DNA from: Anodontia alba
Taxonomy: Eukaryota > Mollusca > Bivalvia > Lucinida > Lucinidae
Assembly (NCBI GenBank): GCA_964016985.1
Contig: OZ024825.1
Location: forward strand, 33,758,057 to 33,822,056
Length of the DNA stretch: 64,000 nucleotides
Direction of reading: 5' to 3'
How positions within the stretch are numbered: position 1 is the first letter of the stretch; the number at the start of each line of letters is the position of its first letter. The notes under the pieces are model-generated. The model was not told the DNA's origin. It did no database searches and saw only the letters and a list, made by a program, of their open reading frames with translations. Shown here in pieces: positions 20,905 to 29,905 of this stretch. Position numbers and translations under genes: made by a program.

Positions 20905-21362
20905 AGCAATGTTGCTAGTCCTCATTAGAAGTGCCTCACTGAAGTGTTCCTAACTAGTACCACTGATATATCTTTTTATTGTTTGTTTGTGTTGAGGTTT
21001 TACGGCCCAGTCAACCCAATGAGGTCATGTCGAGCGCAGTCAGTTTACCTAACCACACGTTTACTGGGCAGGCTTAGTCCTCTAAGAGGTTAACCAGTAT
21101 TGTGCACATTCTTTTGCCAGAAACTGACAACTGCCCTTCTTGAATCAGTGGAAGGGAGAGAATGACCGTTGAAAATATTTCATGATCAATCTCCACAAAA
21201 GAATGTTGCCGACCTCGGCGGGGGTTGAACCCGCGACCTCCTGGTCTCCAGTCGGACGGCGCATCCAACTGAGCCACTGAGGCCGGCATCTTTTTATTGA
21301 AAACTGGATAAACTTCTCCCAGGATTATCACCAAATACTCCTTCTTAACAAGTAGAGCTATG
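20905..21362. mobile_element. Family C-type MITE split by SINE-1
   Basis: The left part has CTCATTAGAAGTGCCTCACTG-AAGTG (shown in part) and ATATATCTTTTTATTG. The right part has CCAGGATTATCACCAAATAC and CTTAACAAGTAGAGCTATGG, matching the right end of 50225-50435. The SINE at 20982-21287 separates them. Confidence 0.65.
20982..21287 (-). mobile_element. SINE-1, full length, 12-bp target duplication
   Basis: ATCTTTTTATTG occurs at 20970-20981 and 21288-21299. On the minus strand the head GCCGGCCTCAGTGGCTCAGT contains an A-box-like TGGCTCAGTTGGATG and, downstream, a B-box-like GGGTTCAACCC, so it is tRNA-derived. The tail ends in TCAACACAAACAAAC. The layout resembles bivalve tRNA-headed SINEs. 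The TSD supports retrotransposition into the family C element. Confidence 0.88.
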
Positions 21363-21404
21363 GTCAATGAAGGAACTAATTAGGAAGGGAAGATAGGCAG
21401 GCTA

Positions 21405-21725
21405 AGCAACCCTAAGTACTGGAACAGACAGGGTAGAGCAAATAGTGTAGACCAAGATCAGACTCCACAAAATGCAGCATCTGATCATAGTCTACAACTT
21501 TTGCCACTCATCCAGCCATATGTTGAAACATCTCCAGACAGCAACATGCATTTGTTCAAATACATGATGATGATGGGGAGTTCAGATTTAATGACATGGT
21601 CAACCATAAAGTTGTTTTGTATATTAATCTGGTTTCATGAAATTGAAATGGCTATAATTATAACGAGTCAGGTATGTTCAAATAGTTGTCCCAATATTTA
21701 GGTTAATAAGGTACAACAGAGTTGT
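21405..21725. mobile_element. Family A element, ATTTACCCTAA-end class, expanded right half
   Basis: CAACCCTAAGTACTGGAACAG begins it (shown in part). A decayed hairpin AGACTCCACAAAATGCAGCATCTG (shown in part) is at 21457-21482. It ends near CAATATTTAGGTTAATAAGG. Extra sequence 21540-21660 is not seen in other copies. Confidence 0.5.
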
Positions 21726-22004
21726 TTGACTGTACTTTAGCATTTTCCCATGAGAAATCTATGGGACCTTTCTGTTGCCATGCCAGTTGCCATAAATTTC
21801 ACAAACTTCAAATCCATGTAACATTGCTGCTGAATAAGGACTGAGCTGCTTCAGTGTTTTTGGAGAGGTCATTTAAAGAGGCAACTTATGCAAACAAACA
21901 CACACCTCTGATAAGGTGAGCTAAACATGGTAAGCATCAAATTAAGGGATCACTTAATTGTCATTATGCCCAATTTATGTTAACACCATGCAGATGCTTA
22001 TTAC

Positions 22005-22277
22005 CTTCTACGACCAAATGGGCTGGATCAGAAAACAATGATTCTTTCCCACTTTCAACCTGACAACGGTATATTCCTCGATCCTGAACTTTGACCTCCC
22101 TGAACCGAAGAGCCCCTGAACTGCGAACACGATAGTTTATACCATATCGTGTCATCTCTTCATTATTATGGTACCATCGAACTCTTGGCTTTGGTTTTCC
22201 GGATGCTTCACAATGTAACAGATGGCGCTTGTTCAACAAAACAGTGGCATTCTTTGGAGGACGTGTAATAATTAATT
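22005..22277 (-). CDS. Ig-superfamily exon 1: one complete Ig domain
   Basis: This 273-base exon runs 22277 down to 22005, symmetric phase 1-1 as is usual for single-domain Ig exons. The acceptor CCCTATTTCTATTTCAG is just above 22277 and the donor GTAATAAG starts at 22004. It encodes about 91 residues: IITRPPKNATVLLN with sequon NAT, first cysteine in LLHCEASGKPKP, tryptophan in VRWYHNNEEM 12 residues later, and the DxGxYxC signature DRGIYRCQVESG; 48 residues separate the cysteines. It joins in frame to 20455-20322. In spacing and linker this pair resembles adjacent mid-ectodomain Ig domains of PTK7/off-track, but identity is not settled. No signal peptide, transmembrane or kinase exon is visible in the window. 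Upstream exons were not found. Confidence 0.87.
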
Positions 22278-22365
22278 CTGAAATAGAAATAGGGACAAAG
22301 TAGAAATTTACAGGATTTATTTCTGAAAAAAAAAAATACAAACACAGACCAAAAAAAACAAACAA

Positions 22366-24836
22366 ACAAGAGGCCCACGGGCCACGGGTCGCTCACCTGA
22401 GTGACATAGCCACTGCAGATATGCAGATGTTATGCAACATTTTTCCAATCCTGTCATCGCAACTAATGAAAAGATCATCATTTAAGCAGTTCTTTATTTT
22501 GAAGAAGAAGATATATGGCATGCCAGTGAATTCAGCGTGATCATTTGAACAAACTCTAAATGGCAGCCAGCTTTGATTTACAATCGGCACGATTTTAGCT
22601 GTTTTTGATCTACGAGTCACCCCAATACTTCCTACCAAGTTTCGAGTCAACTGGCCTTTCAGTTCAGGAGAAGAGGCGAAAAATAGATTTTCAAGATGGC
22701 TGCCATGGCGGCCATCTTGGATATCCGATTGGCATGATTTTAGCTATTTTTGATCTACAAGTCACCCCAATGTCTCCTACGAAGTTTGGAGTCAATTGGC
22801 CTTTCAGTGCACGAGAAGAAGCTAAATATAGATTTTCAAGATGGCAGCCATGGTGGCCATCTGGGATTTCTGATCAGAACGATTTTAGCTATATTTGATC
22901 TACAAGTCACTCTGATGCTTCCTACTAAGTTTCGAGTCAAGTGACTTTTGGGTTTAGGAGAAGAAGCGAAAAATAGATTTTCAAGATAGCTGCCATGGCG
23001 GCCATCTTGGATTTATGATCGGCATGATTTTAGCTATTTTTGATCTACAAGTCACCTAAATGCTTCTTAACAAGTTTCGAGTCAACTGGCCTTTCGGTTC
23101 AGGAGAAGAAGCGAAAAATAGATTTTCAAGATGGCGGCCATGGCGCCCATCCTGGTTTTACGATCGGCATGATTTTATCTATTTTTGATCTACAAGTCAC
23201 CCCGATGCTTCCTACCAAGTTTGGAGTCAATTGGCCTTTCGGTTCAGGAGAAGAAGCGAAAAATAGATTTTCAAGATGGCTGCCATGGCCGCCATCTTGG
23301 ATTTCCAATAGGCACGATTTTAGCTATTTTTGATCTATAAGTCACCTCAATGCCTCCTACCAAATTTGGAGTCAATTGGCTTTTGGGTTTAGGAGAAGAA
23401 GCGAAAAATAGATTTTCAAGATGGCGGCCATGGCGGCCATCTTGGATTTCTGATCGGCACGACTTTAGCTACTTTTGATCTACAAGTCACACTGATGCTT
23501 CCTAGCAAATTTGGAGTCAATTGGCCTTTCGGTTCTGGAGAAGAAGCGAAAAATAGATTTTCAAGATGGCGGCCATCTTGGATTTCCGATTGGCACAACT
23601 TTAGCTACTTTTGATCTACAAGTCACCCTGATGCTTCCTAGCAAATTTGGAGTCAATTGGCCTTTCGGTTCAGGAGAAGAAGCGAAAAATAGATTTTCAA
23701 GATGGCGGCCATGGCGGCCATCTTGGATTTCCGATCGGCACGATTTTAGCTATTTTTGATCTACAAGTCACCCTGATGCTTCCTAGCAAGTTTGGAGTCA
23801 ACTGGCCTTTCGGTTCAGGAGAAGAAGCGAAAAATAGATTTTCAAGATGGCAGCCATGGCGGCCATCTTGGATTTCCGATCGGCACGATTTTAGCTTTTT
23901 TTTATCTACAAGTCATCCTGATGCTTCCTAGCAAGTTTGGAGTCAATTGGCCTTTCGGTTCAGGAGAAGAAGCGAAAAATAGATTTTCAAGATGGCGGCC
24001 ATGGCGGCCATCTTGGATTTCCGATCGGCACGATTTTAGCTACTTTTGATCTACAAGTCACCCTGATGCTTCCTAGCAAGTTTGGAGTCAACTGGCCTTT
24101 CGGTTCAGGAGAAGAAGCGAAAAATAGATTTTCAAGATGGCGGCCATGGCGGCCATCTTGGATTTCCGATCGGCACGATTTTAGCTATTTTTGATCTACA
24201 AGTCACCCTGATGCTTCCTAGCAAGTTTGGAGTCAACTGGCCTTTCGGTTCAGGAGAAGAAGCGAAAAATAGAATTTCAAGATGGCAGCCATGGCGGCCA
24301 TCTTGGATTTCCGATCGGCACGATTTTAGCTATTTTTGATCTACAAGTCACCCTGATGCTTCCTAGCAAGTTTGGAGTCAACTGGCCTTTCGGTTCAGGA
24401 GAAGAAGCGAAAAATAGATTTTCAAGATGGCGGCCATGGCGGCCATCTTGGATTTCCGATCGGCACGATTTTAGCTATTTTTTATCTACAAGTCACCCTG
24501 ATGGTTCCTAGCAAGTTTGGAGTCAATTGGCCTTTCGGTTCAGGAGAAGAAGCGAAAAATAGATTTTCAAGATGGCGGCCATGGCGGCCATCTTGGATTT
24601 CCGATCGGAACGATTTTAGCTATTTTTGATCTACAAGGCACCCCGATGCTTCCTACCAAGTATCAAGTCAATTGGCCCAGGGGTGTAGGAGGAGTAGGCT
24701 TTTAAAGCAATTGTTGACGCCGCACGACGGACGACGGACGACGCACGACGCACGACGGACGACGCACGACGGACGACGGACATTGACTGACCACAATAGC
24801 TCACCATGAGCACTTCGTGCTCAGGTGAGCTAATAA
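22366..24836 (+). mobile_element. TRE-1 copy 3, with a 145-bp tandem core
   Basis: The start ACAAGAGGCCCACGGGCC and following GCTCACCTGAGTGACATAGC match copies 1 and 2 for about 150 bases. The core is then entirely different (22590-24665). A (GACGGAC/GACGCAC)n tract lies at 24716-24780. The end has hairpin TGAGCAC-TTC-GTGCTCA then GGTGAGCTAATAA. The stem differs in sequence from copies 1 and 2 but still pairs. Its 5' end lies 88 bases above the exon acceptor at 22278. Confidence 0.78.
22590..24665 (+). repeat. 145-bp satellite-like array, about 14 units, with inverted YY1/PHO-type motifs
   Basis: The landmark GATCTACAAGTCAC recurs every 145 bases (for example 23757, 23902, 24047, 24192, 24337, 24482), with one 136-base step near 23476-23612 where ATGGCGGCC is missing. 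Units at the right are almost identical; units at the left are more diverged. Each carries CAAGATGGCGGCC followed by GGCGGCCATCTTGG, facing inward-outward. Because 145 is 3x48+1, the frame rotates each unit, so the many ~85-codon frames here are artefacts. Confidence 0.9.
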
Positions 24837-24869
24837 GAGATCTCTGCTCACACACAAGTGAAGGTTGTG

Positions 24870-25063
24870 TTAACTTTTAAAGAGTCAAGCAAAATTTGTA
24901 ACAGACAACATTCTCTTTTTTTTTTTTTTTTTTTTTTATTTTTCACAGAAAATAATCTTAGCTTGGCAGACAATTCACATAGAATGTCAAGACTTATTTT
25001 CTATGAAAAAAAAAATAAATAAAAATATCTGCTGATATTGTGATTGGCACTTTAAGGGATAAG
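24870..25063. mobile_element. Family D MITE
   Basis: TTAACTTTTAAAGAGTCAAGC and GGCACTTTAAGGGATAA are the ends (first shown in part). The hairpin has lost its left arm, leaving GCAGACAATTCACATAGAATG. A 30-base T-run lies at 24916-24942. Confidence 0.65.
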
Positions 25064-25132
25064 ATTGTGACATTGATCTCAAGGTCATTATGAACTAAAG
25101 AATATGCAAGTAATTCTTTGGGGGATTTACTA

Positions 25133-25600
25133 TTATTGTACCATATTTACCCTAAACAATACCGAACTTTAAATCCTGGCCACACTTCTCCTAAAATTTG
25201 AATAACTAATATACTACCTGTTGATGAAACTAAAATCTGTTGGGTAAATGGCAAACAATGCAGACCCTAATAAGATGCTACATTCTGCAGCCTCTGATCC
25301 GGGTTTACACTGTTTGCCGGGGCCCAGTTGTTCAAAGCGTTAGCTTAATGAGCTTGTTAGCGGTCAAAATATTAACTGTTCTAGTAAGTACAATATCTAA
25401 TTCACAGGTATTTTTGCTGAAAAAAATGTGAGTAGTTTTTGCAAATGCAAAAGCTACTCACATTTTTTTCAGCAAAAATATTAGCGTATATGCCATATTC
25501 TATGATCAAAGATTTAACAATACGTTAACTAATGGCATTGTTGTTTTGAACAACTGGGCCCAGGTCTGTTTGTCTCCAATAGGACAACAATAGTAATCCT
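25133..25600. mobile_element. Family A element (ATTTACCCTAA-end class) split by a family B element
   Basis: Starts ACCATATTTACCCTAAACAA. The hairpin GCAAACAATGCAGACCC ... GGGTTTACACTGTTTGCC has inner arms AGATGCTACA-TTC-TGCAGCCTCT. Family B enters at 25320 immediately after GTTTGCC. The continuation AGGTCTGTTTGTCTCCAATAGG follows 25561. Confidence 0.7.
25320..25561. mobile_element. Family B palindromic MITE, copy 6
   Basis: GGGCCCAGTTGTTCAAAGC and TGAACAACTGGGCCC. The hairpin GTGAGTAGTTTTTGCAAATGC pairs with GCAAAAGCTACTCACATTTT (each shown in part), and flanking ATTTTTGCTGAAAAAA pairs with TTTTTTCAGCAAAAAT. Confidence 0.82.
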
Positions 25601-25609
25601 GAAATAAAG

Positions 25610-25870
25610 AAACAAGAAGTCATTCTTTGAGGATGTTTGTAACCGTAACTCTGAAATAAACAGAAATTCAGAAACAGAAAATGAATTATTTCAGATGTTT
25701 CTTACTGTAACTCTGAGTTTGAGTTGGAGTTTTACAGCACTGAAACTCTGAAATAAAGAAATGAAAAATGAATTATCTTAGATGTTTATTACTGTAACTC
25801 TGAAATAAAAAAAAAAATCCTTATGTTTATTACTGTAACTCTGAAATAAAACAGAATTATTTCTGATGTT
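25610..25870 (+). repeat. Degenerate minisatellite, ACTGTAACTCTGAAATAAA unit
   Basis: TAACTCTGAAATAAA-type sequence recurs at about 25645, 25710, 25795 and 25834, alternating with ATGAATTATTTCAGATGTTT. Unit length is irregular. Confidence 0.6.
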
Positions 25871-25964
25871 TAAAACAAAAAATGAATGAATAAGAAAATT
25901 ATTGCTGGCTGTTCAGATTTTCAGTTCTTTGCAGCTGCTCAGGTCCAGTGGACAGAGTCAGGAT

Positions 25965-26268
25965 TTGTGTTGAGTTGAGGTTTTACAGCCCAATCAACCC
26001 ATTAGGGTCATGTCCAGCCAGTCAGTTTACCTAACCACACTTTTTCCTGGGGAGACTTAGTCCTCCTAGTGGTTAAACAGTACATCATATTTGTGCAAAT
26101 TCTTTCACTTGATACTGACAACTTCCCTTCTTGAATCAGCGGGAGAGAATTAACATAGAAAATATTTCATGATAAATCTCCACAAAATAATGTTGCCGAA
26201 CTGGCATGGATGGAACCCCTGACCTCCTATTACCAGTTGGATGTGCATCCAAGAATCCAAGGCCAGTA
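25965..26268 (-). mobile_element. SINE-1, older diverged copy
   Basis: Minus-strand head has TTGGATGCACATCCAAC and GGTCAGGGGTTCCATCC in place of the crisp B box. The tail is AACCTCAACACAAATC. Flanks AGAGTCAGGAT and AAAGTCAGAAT are an imperfect candidate duplication. Confidence 0.7.
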
Positions 26269-26342
26269 AAGTCAGAATAGCATCTGCAGCATGTGAAGAT
26301 GGACTGGATCCTCACTGTGGTTGTAAGAAGGGGCCTTCAATC

Positions 26343-26535
26343 TTAACCCTGACCCTACTGAACCTGGATATGCCCTGCCTTTGCAAACAGAGTAGACCCA
26401 GATCAGTTGGCTTCTTCAGATTATCTGCACTGTTTGTGATTTAGCATGTGAATTTGTATCAACAACCTAGATCAAACAATCTGACTGGCTGACAATTAGA
26501 AGTAAGCATGATATCTTAATTTATTCAGAATAACA
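26343..26535. mobile_element. Family A MITE with CCCTTGTC-type ends, decayed
   Basis: TTAACCCTGACCCTACTGAACC at the left (shown in part) and TTATTCAGAATAACAAGGGG at the right. The hairpin retains GATCAGTTGGCTTCTTCAGA but lost much of the right arm. It abuts the next copy head to tail. Confidence 0.6.
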
Positions 26536-26755
26536 AGGGGTTTTATCCCTTGTCCTGCTGAACCCGGATATACCCTGTTTTGCAAACAGTGTAGATCCAG
26601 ATCAGTTGGCTTCTGAAGAAGCCAACTGATCTGGATCTGCACTGTTTGCCATTAAGTATGCAAATTTATAGCAAAAATCTGGATAAAGTAACCAGATTGG
26701 ATGAAAATTAGAAGTGGGCGTGGCATCTTAATTTATTCAGCAGGACAAGGGTTAA
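26536..26755. mobile_element. TTAA-flanked family A MITE (CCCTTGTC ends), near-perfect hairpin
   Basis: ATCCCTTGTCCTGCTG ... CAGGACAAGGG then TTAA 26752-26755. The hairpin GCAAACAGTGTAGATCCAGATC with tip CAGTTGGCTTC-TGAA-GAAGCCAACTG is almost perfectly paired (arms shown in part). Left TTAA is mutated to TTTA. Confidence 0.75.
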
Positions 26756-26814
26756 GCTGTGGATAAGGTATTTTATTCAAGGTGATACTGCAATGAAAAA
26801 GTATACATGTATTG

Positions 26815-26950
26815 TTATTTTCTTACTTCTCCACGAAAACATGTTATTGGTACTCATCAGAAGCGAAATACGAAAAATATTTATCTGGATACTCTTATCT
26901 AGAGCTATACTAGACAAATATATCATTTTGCAGGATTAGACTCCCAGACA
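26815..26950. mobile_element. Family C fragment
   Basis: CTTCTCCACGAAAACATGTT, TGGTACTCATCAGAAGC, then TCTTATCTAGAGCTATAC. Most of the right arm is deleted. Confidence 0.55.
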
Positions 26951-27164
26951 CAAACGAAATGCAAAGGAAACTAAGAAAAATATCACATATATGTTATCTC
27001 CTGTTACTGTGAAAGAGAAACGAACACTAAAGATCCACTTTCATGTTTAGCACGCTCGAGGTTAAAATATCATGGGGTATATATCATTTTGAAGCTTTCT
27101 GTGAGTACATTAAAGGAAAAAAATACTTCTGAGCTCTTTAAAACATGCCTACTTCCATAGCTCC

Positions 27165-27355
27165 AGATAAGGCACATTTATCAATGAAAACAAAGACTTT
27201 TTTCTTATTTCTCCATGAAAACAAATGTTGTGGGTACTCATTCGAAGTGCCTCAGTGAGGCACTTCACAAGAGTACCCACAACATACAATTTTGAGGAAG
27301 AATAAGAAAAATGTTTTTCCAGAGATACTCAGTTGATCTCGAGCTATGCACTTGC
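27165..27355. mobile_element. Family C palindromic MITE
   Basis: CATAGCTCCAGATAAGGCAC and GATCTCGAGCTATGCAC are inverted ends. The hairpin tip is GAAGTGCCTCA-GTGAGGCACTTC. The GGGTACTCATT arm pairs with AAGAGTACCC. Confidence 0.75.
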
Positions 27356-27459
27356 ATGCACCCTAGCAGTGCAGGGGGGTATCAAATTCAAACTTTGTTT
27401 TACCTGGGCAAACTAAAAAGATTTTGTTCCCTCCCTCTGTTGACCCAGTGTTCCAGATA

Positions 27460-27650
27460 GGCCAGCTCTCCAGATAAATATTTCTTCTTTTAATCCTCCA
27501 GGAAAACATATGCTTTGTAGATACTCTTCAGAAACAACAGTGAGGAATTTCAACTGAGTGCTTTGCATTCTGGTATGTTTTCATTGGGATATAAGAAAAA
27601 AAAAATCTCAACTTTCTGGTGGTAAAAAAATCCTATCTGAAGCTATGAGA
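27460..27650. mobile_element. Family C MITE, decayed
   Basis: AGCTCTCCAGATAAATATTT and CTATCTGAAGCTATGAG remain as inverted ends. Between them GAAAACATATGCTTTGTAGA and ATTCTGGTATGTTTTCATTG are eroded arms. Confidence 0.6.
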
Positions 27651-27689
27651 CTGATAAAAATTATTTTTTAATTTTACTTTTAAATGCTT

Positions 27690-27900
27690 TTAACCTTTAT
27701 CACTTATTGGGCTAATTCAGCAGACAACCCATTGATGATGTTTTTCATTTTTCCTAGATAACAGGTTTTGACATTTCATGCAAACTGTCTCCAGTGGAAA
27801 CAATTTGCATGAAATGTTAAAACCAGTTTCTAGAAAAAATAAGAAAAATAGTTCAATATGTTGTCTGTTGAAAATTTTATCCATAGTGCAAGTGTTAAAA
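27690..27900. mobile_element. Family Dp MITE
   Basis: TTAACCTTTATCACTTATTG and CCATAGTGCAAGTGTTAA are the ends. Arms TTGACATTTCATGCAAACTG and CAATTTGCATGAAATGTTAA pair around GTCTCCAGTGGAAA. Confidence 0.72.
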
Positions 27901-27944
27901 AATACTGCAAGACATGCTGGAAGTATAATTCAAGATTGTATCAT

Positions 27945-28310
27945 ATTTAATCATTACCACTATCTCGGCTGATTCAGCAGAGGACAAACTGATGATATCT
28001 GAGCCAGCGCATGACAAAACCAACAAAATGGCATGTGTGTCCAGCAAAGACTCAGATCAGCCTGGGGATCCACCCAGTCTGATCAGTCTTCGCTGTGCAC
28101 TCAATGGGTATAGCTAAGGACCCAAGCTTTCTTCATGCAGACAGGAAACTCTGATCAGACTGGGCAGATGCCCTGGCTGATATGAGTCTTCGCTGGGCGC
28201 ACATGCCATTTTGTACGTTTTGTCGTACGCTGGCTCATTTTTCTATTTTATACCAGAAAAAAAAAAAAAGTTGTCTGCTGAAATTTATACAGCATGTGCG
28301 TTAAATACCT
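27945..28310. mobile_element. Family Dp MITE split by another MITE
   Basis: TTACCACTATCTCGGCTGATTC is the left part (in part); AAGTTGTCTGCTGAAATTTA and AGCATGTGCGTTAA the right. Insert 28000-28237 lies between. Confidence 0.6.
28000..28237. mobile_element. MITE with ~37-bp terminal inverted repeats (TGAGCCAGCG)
   Basis: The left end TGAGCCAGCGCATGACAAAA and right end TTTTGTCGTACGCTGGCTCA are inverted, extended by AAAATGGCATGTG / CACATGCCATTTT. Internally GACTCAGATCAGCC and GGCTGATATGAGTC also pair. TSD not resolvable by eye. Confidence 0.75.
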
Positions 28311-28329
28311 AAAATATTCAGAGAGGGTA

Positions 28330-28760
28330 CCTGGTAACTTCTTAACAAATTTGAATAAGTTTAACTAATATGTACTGCAATGGCAAGCCGGCCTCAGTGG
28401 CTCAGTTGGATGCGCCGACTGGAGACCAGTAGGTCGCGGGTTCAACCCCCGCCAAGTTCGGCAACATTCTTTCGTGGAGATTGATCATGAAATATTTTCT
28501 ACGGTCATTCTCTCTCTCCCTTCCGCTGATGCAAGAAGGGCAGTTGTCAGTTTCTGGCGAAAGAATGTGCACAATACTGGTTAACCGCAAAGGACCAAGC
28601 CTGCCCAGTAAACGTCCGGTTAAGTAAACTGACCGCGCTCGACATGACCCCATTGGGTTGCCTGGGCCGTAAAACCTCAACACAAACAAACTGCAATGGC
28701 AAACTATGCAGACTTAAACTGATCAAACTGACTCGGTACACACTGTTTGCTAATTGTGCC
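28330..28760. mobile_element. Family A element split by SINE-1
   Basis: AAATATTCAGAGAGGGTACC starts it. After the SINE it continues CTGCAATGGCAAACTATGCAG and CACACTGTTTGC, a decayed family A hairpin. Confidence 0.55.
28387..28689 (+). mobile_element. SINE-1, full length, 13-bp target duplication
   Basis: ACTGCAATGGCAA lies at 28374-28386 and again at 28690-28702. The head GCCGGCCTCAGTGGCTCAGT and B-box-like CGGGTTCAACC are clear, with a tRNA-like fold plausible over the first ~75 bases. The middle has GATTGATCATGAAATATTTT and the tail AACCTCAACACAAACAAA. Confidence 0.9.
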
Positions 28761-28774
28761 TATCTTTTACCTAA

Positions 28775-29045
28775 CATTTACCACTCTCTTGGTTAATTTA
28801 GCGGACGACAAATTGTTAATATTCCCCCTCCCCGCTCCTCCCCCCCCCCCCCCCCCCCTCCTCTCCTCCAACCCCTCCCCCCCCCCACCCCCGAAAACAG
28901 AATTTGACATTTCATGCAAATTGTTCCCACTGGAGACAATTTATGAAATGCCAAAACCTGTTTTCTGGGAAAAAAGGAGAAAAAATATATTTTCAATATG
29001 CTGTCTGCAGAAAATTTTACCCAGAGTGCTTAGTGTTTAGCTAAA
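28775..29045. mobile_element. Family Dp MITE containing long C tracts
   Basis: TTTACCACTCTCTTGGTTAA and CCAGAGTGCTTAGTGTTTAG mark the ends. The usual T-rich left spacer is replaced by two C-runs at 28839-28858 and 28877-28886. Hairpin CATTTCATGCAAATTG / CAATTTATGAAATGCC follows. Confidence 0.65.
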
Positions 29046-29134
29046 TATGGTAGGTATGGTAAGGTGTTAAAATGTCCGACTGTTCAGATTAATAGACAAA
29101 CCTAAACACTGAACCAACAAGGTGCGAAATGATC

Positions 29135-29600
29135 ATGAAATGATATAAGATATAAGATATAAGATTTATTACGAATTTTTGGCTCACATAGGAGCATATA
29201 CAGATGCATCAAAATGTACCAACAATTGAATAATCAAGGAAAGAGTTCCAAATGACAGAAAATAATTACTAAGAAAAAAACACAGAAACAATGGAACAAA
29301 AAAAAATTATATTATGATCTATATGATATAGTGAATGTTATCTATTGTTAATCTGTATACCCTATTCCCCCAAATGGGTCTTCTGGCGCATGCCTCTCAG
29401 CAAGGGTGCCCACCAAAATCACTGGAACAAAGTGATCCAGAGCATACCGTCCTACTGGATGTACCCTCCAGAACCACCTCGATCAGCGAATCCAGTGCAC
29501 AACAACGTAGCCGTGTACCCAAGACAGCTCCCCTGAAACTTGCTACGGGGGGGGCGCTTGCAATGAGACAAAATGATGAAACTGTTTTTTAAGGGGGATA
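29135..29600 (-). repeat. Probable retroelement 3' end on the minus strand with (ATCTTAT)n tail
   Basis: Read on the minus strand, sequence ends AATAAATCTTATATCTTAT(n), a short tandem tail like those of some LINEs. Upstream 29370-29580 is more GC-rich and carries an 85-codon plus-strand frame with no domain I recognise. A processed transcript is an alternative. Confidence 0.35.
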
Positions 29601-29674
29601 GAAACAATTTGTTTTTTGTTTCTTCTATCACATTATAATGTGTTGATAGGGTCAGACAGTGTTTATATATCAGA

Positions 29675-29875
29675 CGATGTAGCTCTAGATAAAATGGGGT
29701 ATCAGGAAAATAATTTTCTTATTTTCCATGAATACATACTTTGTGGTACTCATAAGAAGCGCCTTAGCAAGAGGCGCTTCTAATGGGTACCCACAACATA
29801 TATATTCATGGCAAAATAAGAAAAATATCAATATTTTTCTGTTGAAATAAGCGCCTTACCTTCAGCTATGCTTGA
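29675..29875. mobile_element. Family C palindromic MITE
   Basis: GTAGCTCTAGATAAAATGGG and GCCTTACCTTCAGCTATGC are the ends. Arms pair around AAGCGCCTTAGC-AAGAGGCGCTT. Confidence 0.72.
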
Positions 29876-29905
29876 GCCTGTAAAACCAGACAACAGACAA
29901 ATGTT

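Noticed and set aside
23040..24705. A ladder of overlapping 85-97-codon plus-strand frames with repeated protein motifs
   Set aside because: They come from the 145-bp array. Since 145 is not a multiple of three the frame rotates with every unit, each frame stops after about two units, and the same happens on the minus strand.
22366..24836. CRISPR-like regular repeats
   Set aside because: There are no unique spacers; the whole 145-bp unit is repeated, the sequence is eukaryotic and the array has mobile-element ends.
28389..28465. Possible functional tRNA gene
   Set aside because: A- and B-box-like motifs are present but they belong to the SINE-1 head, which recurs with target duplications and a common tail.
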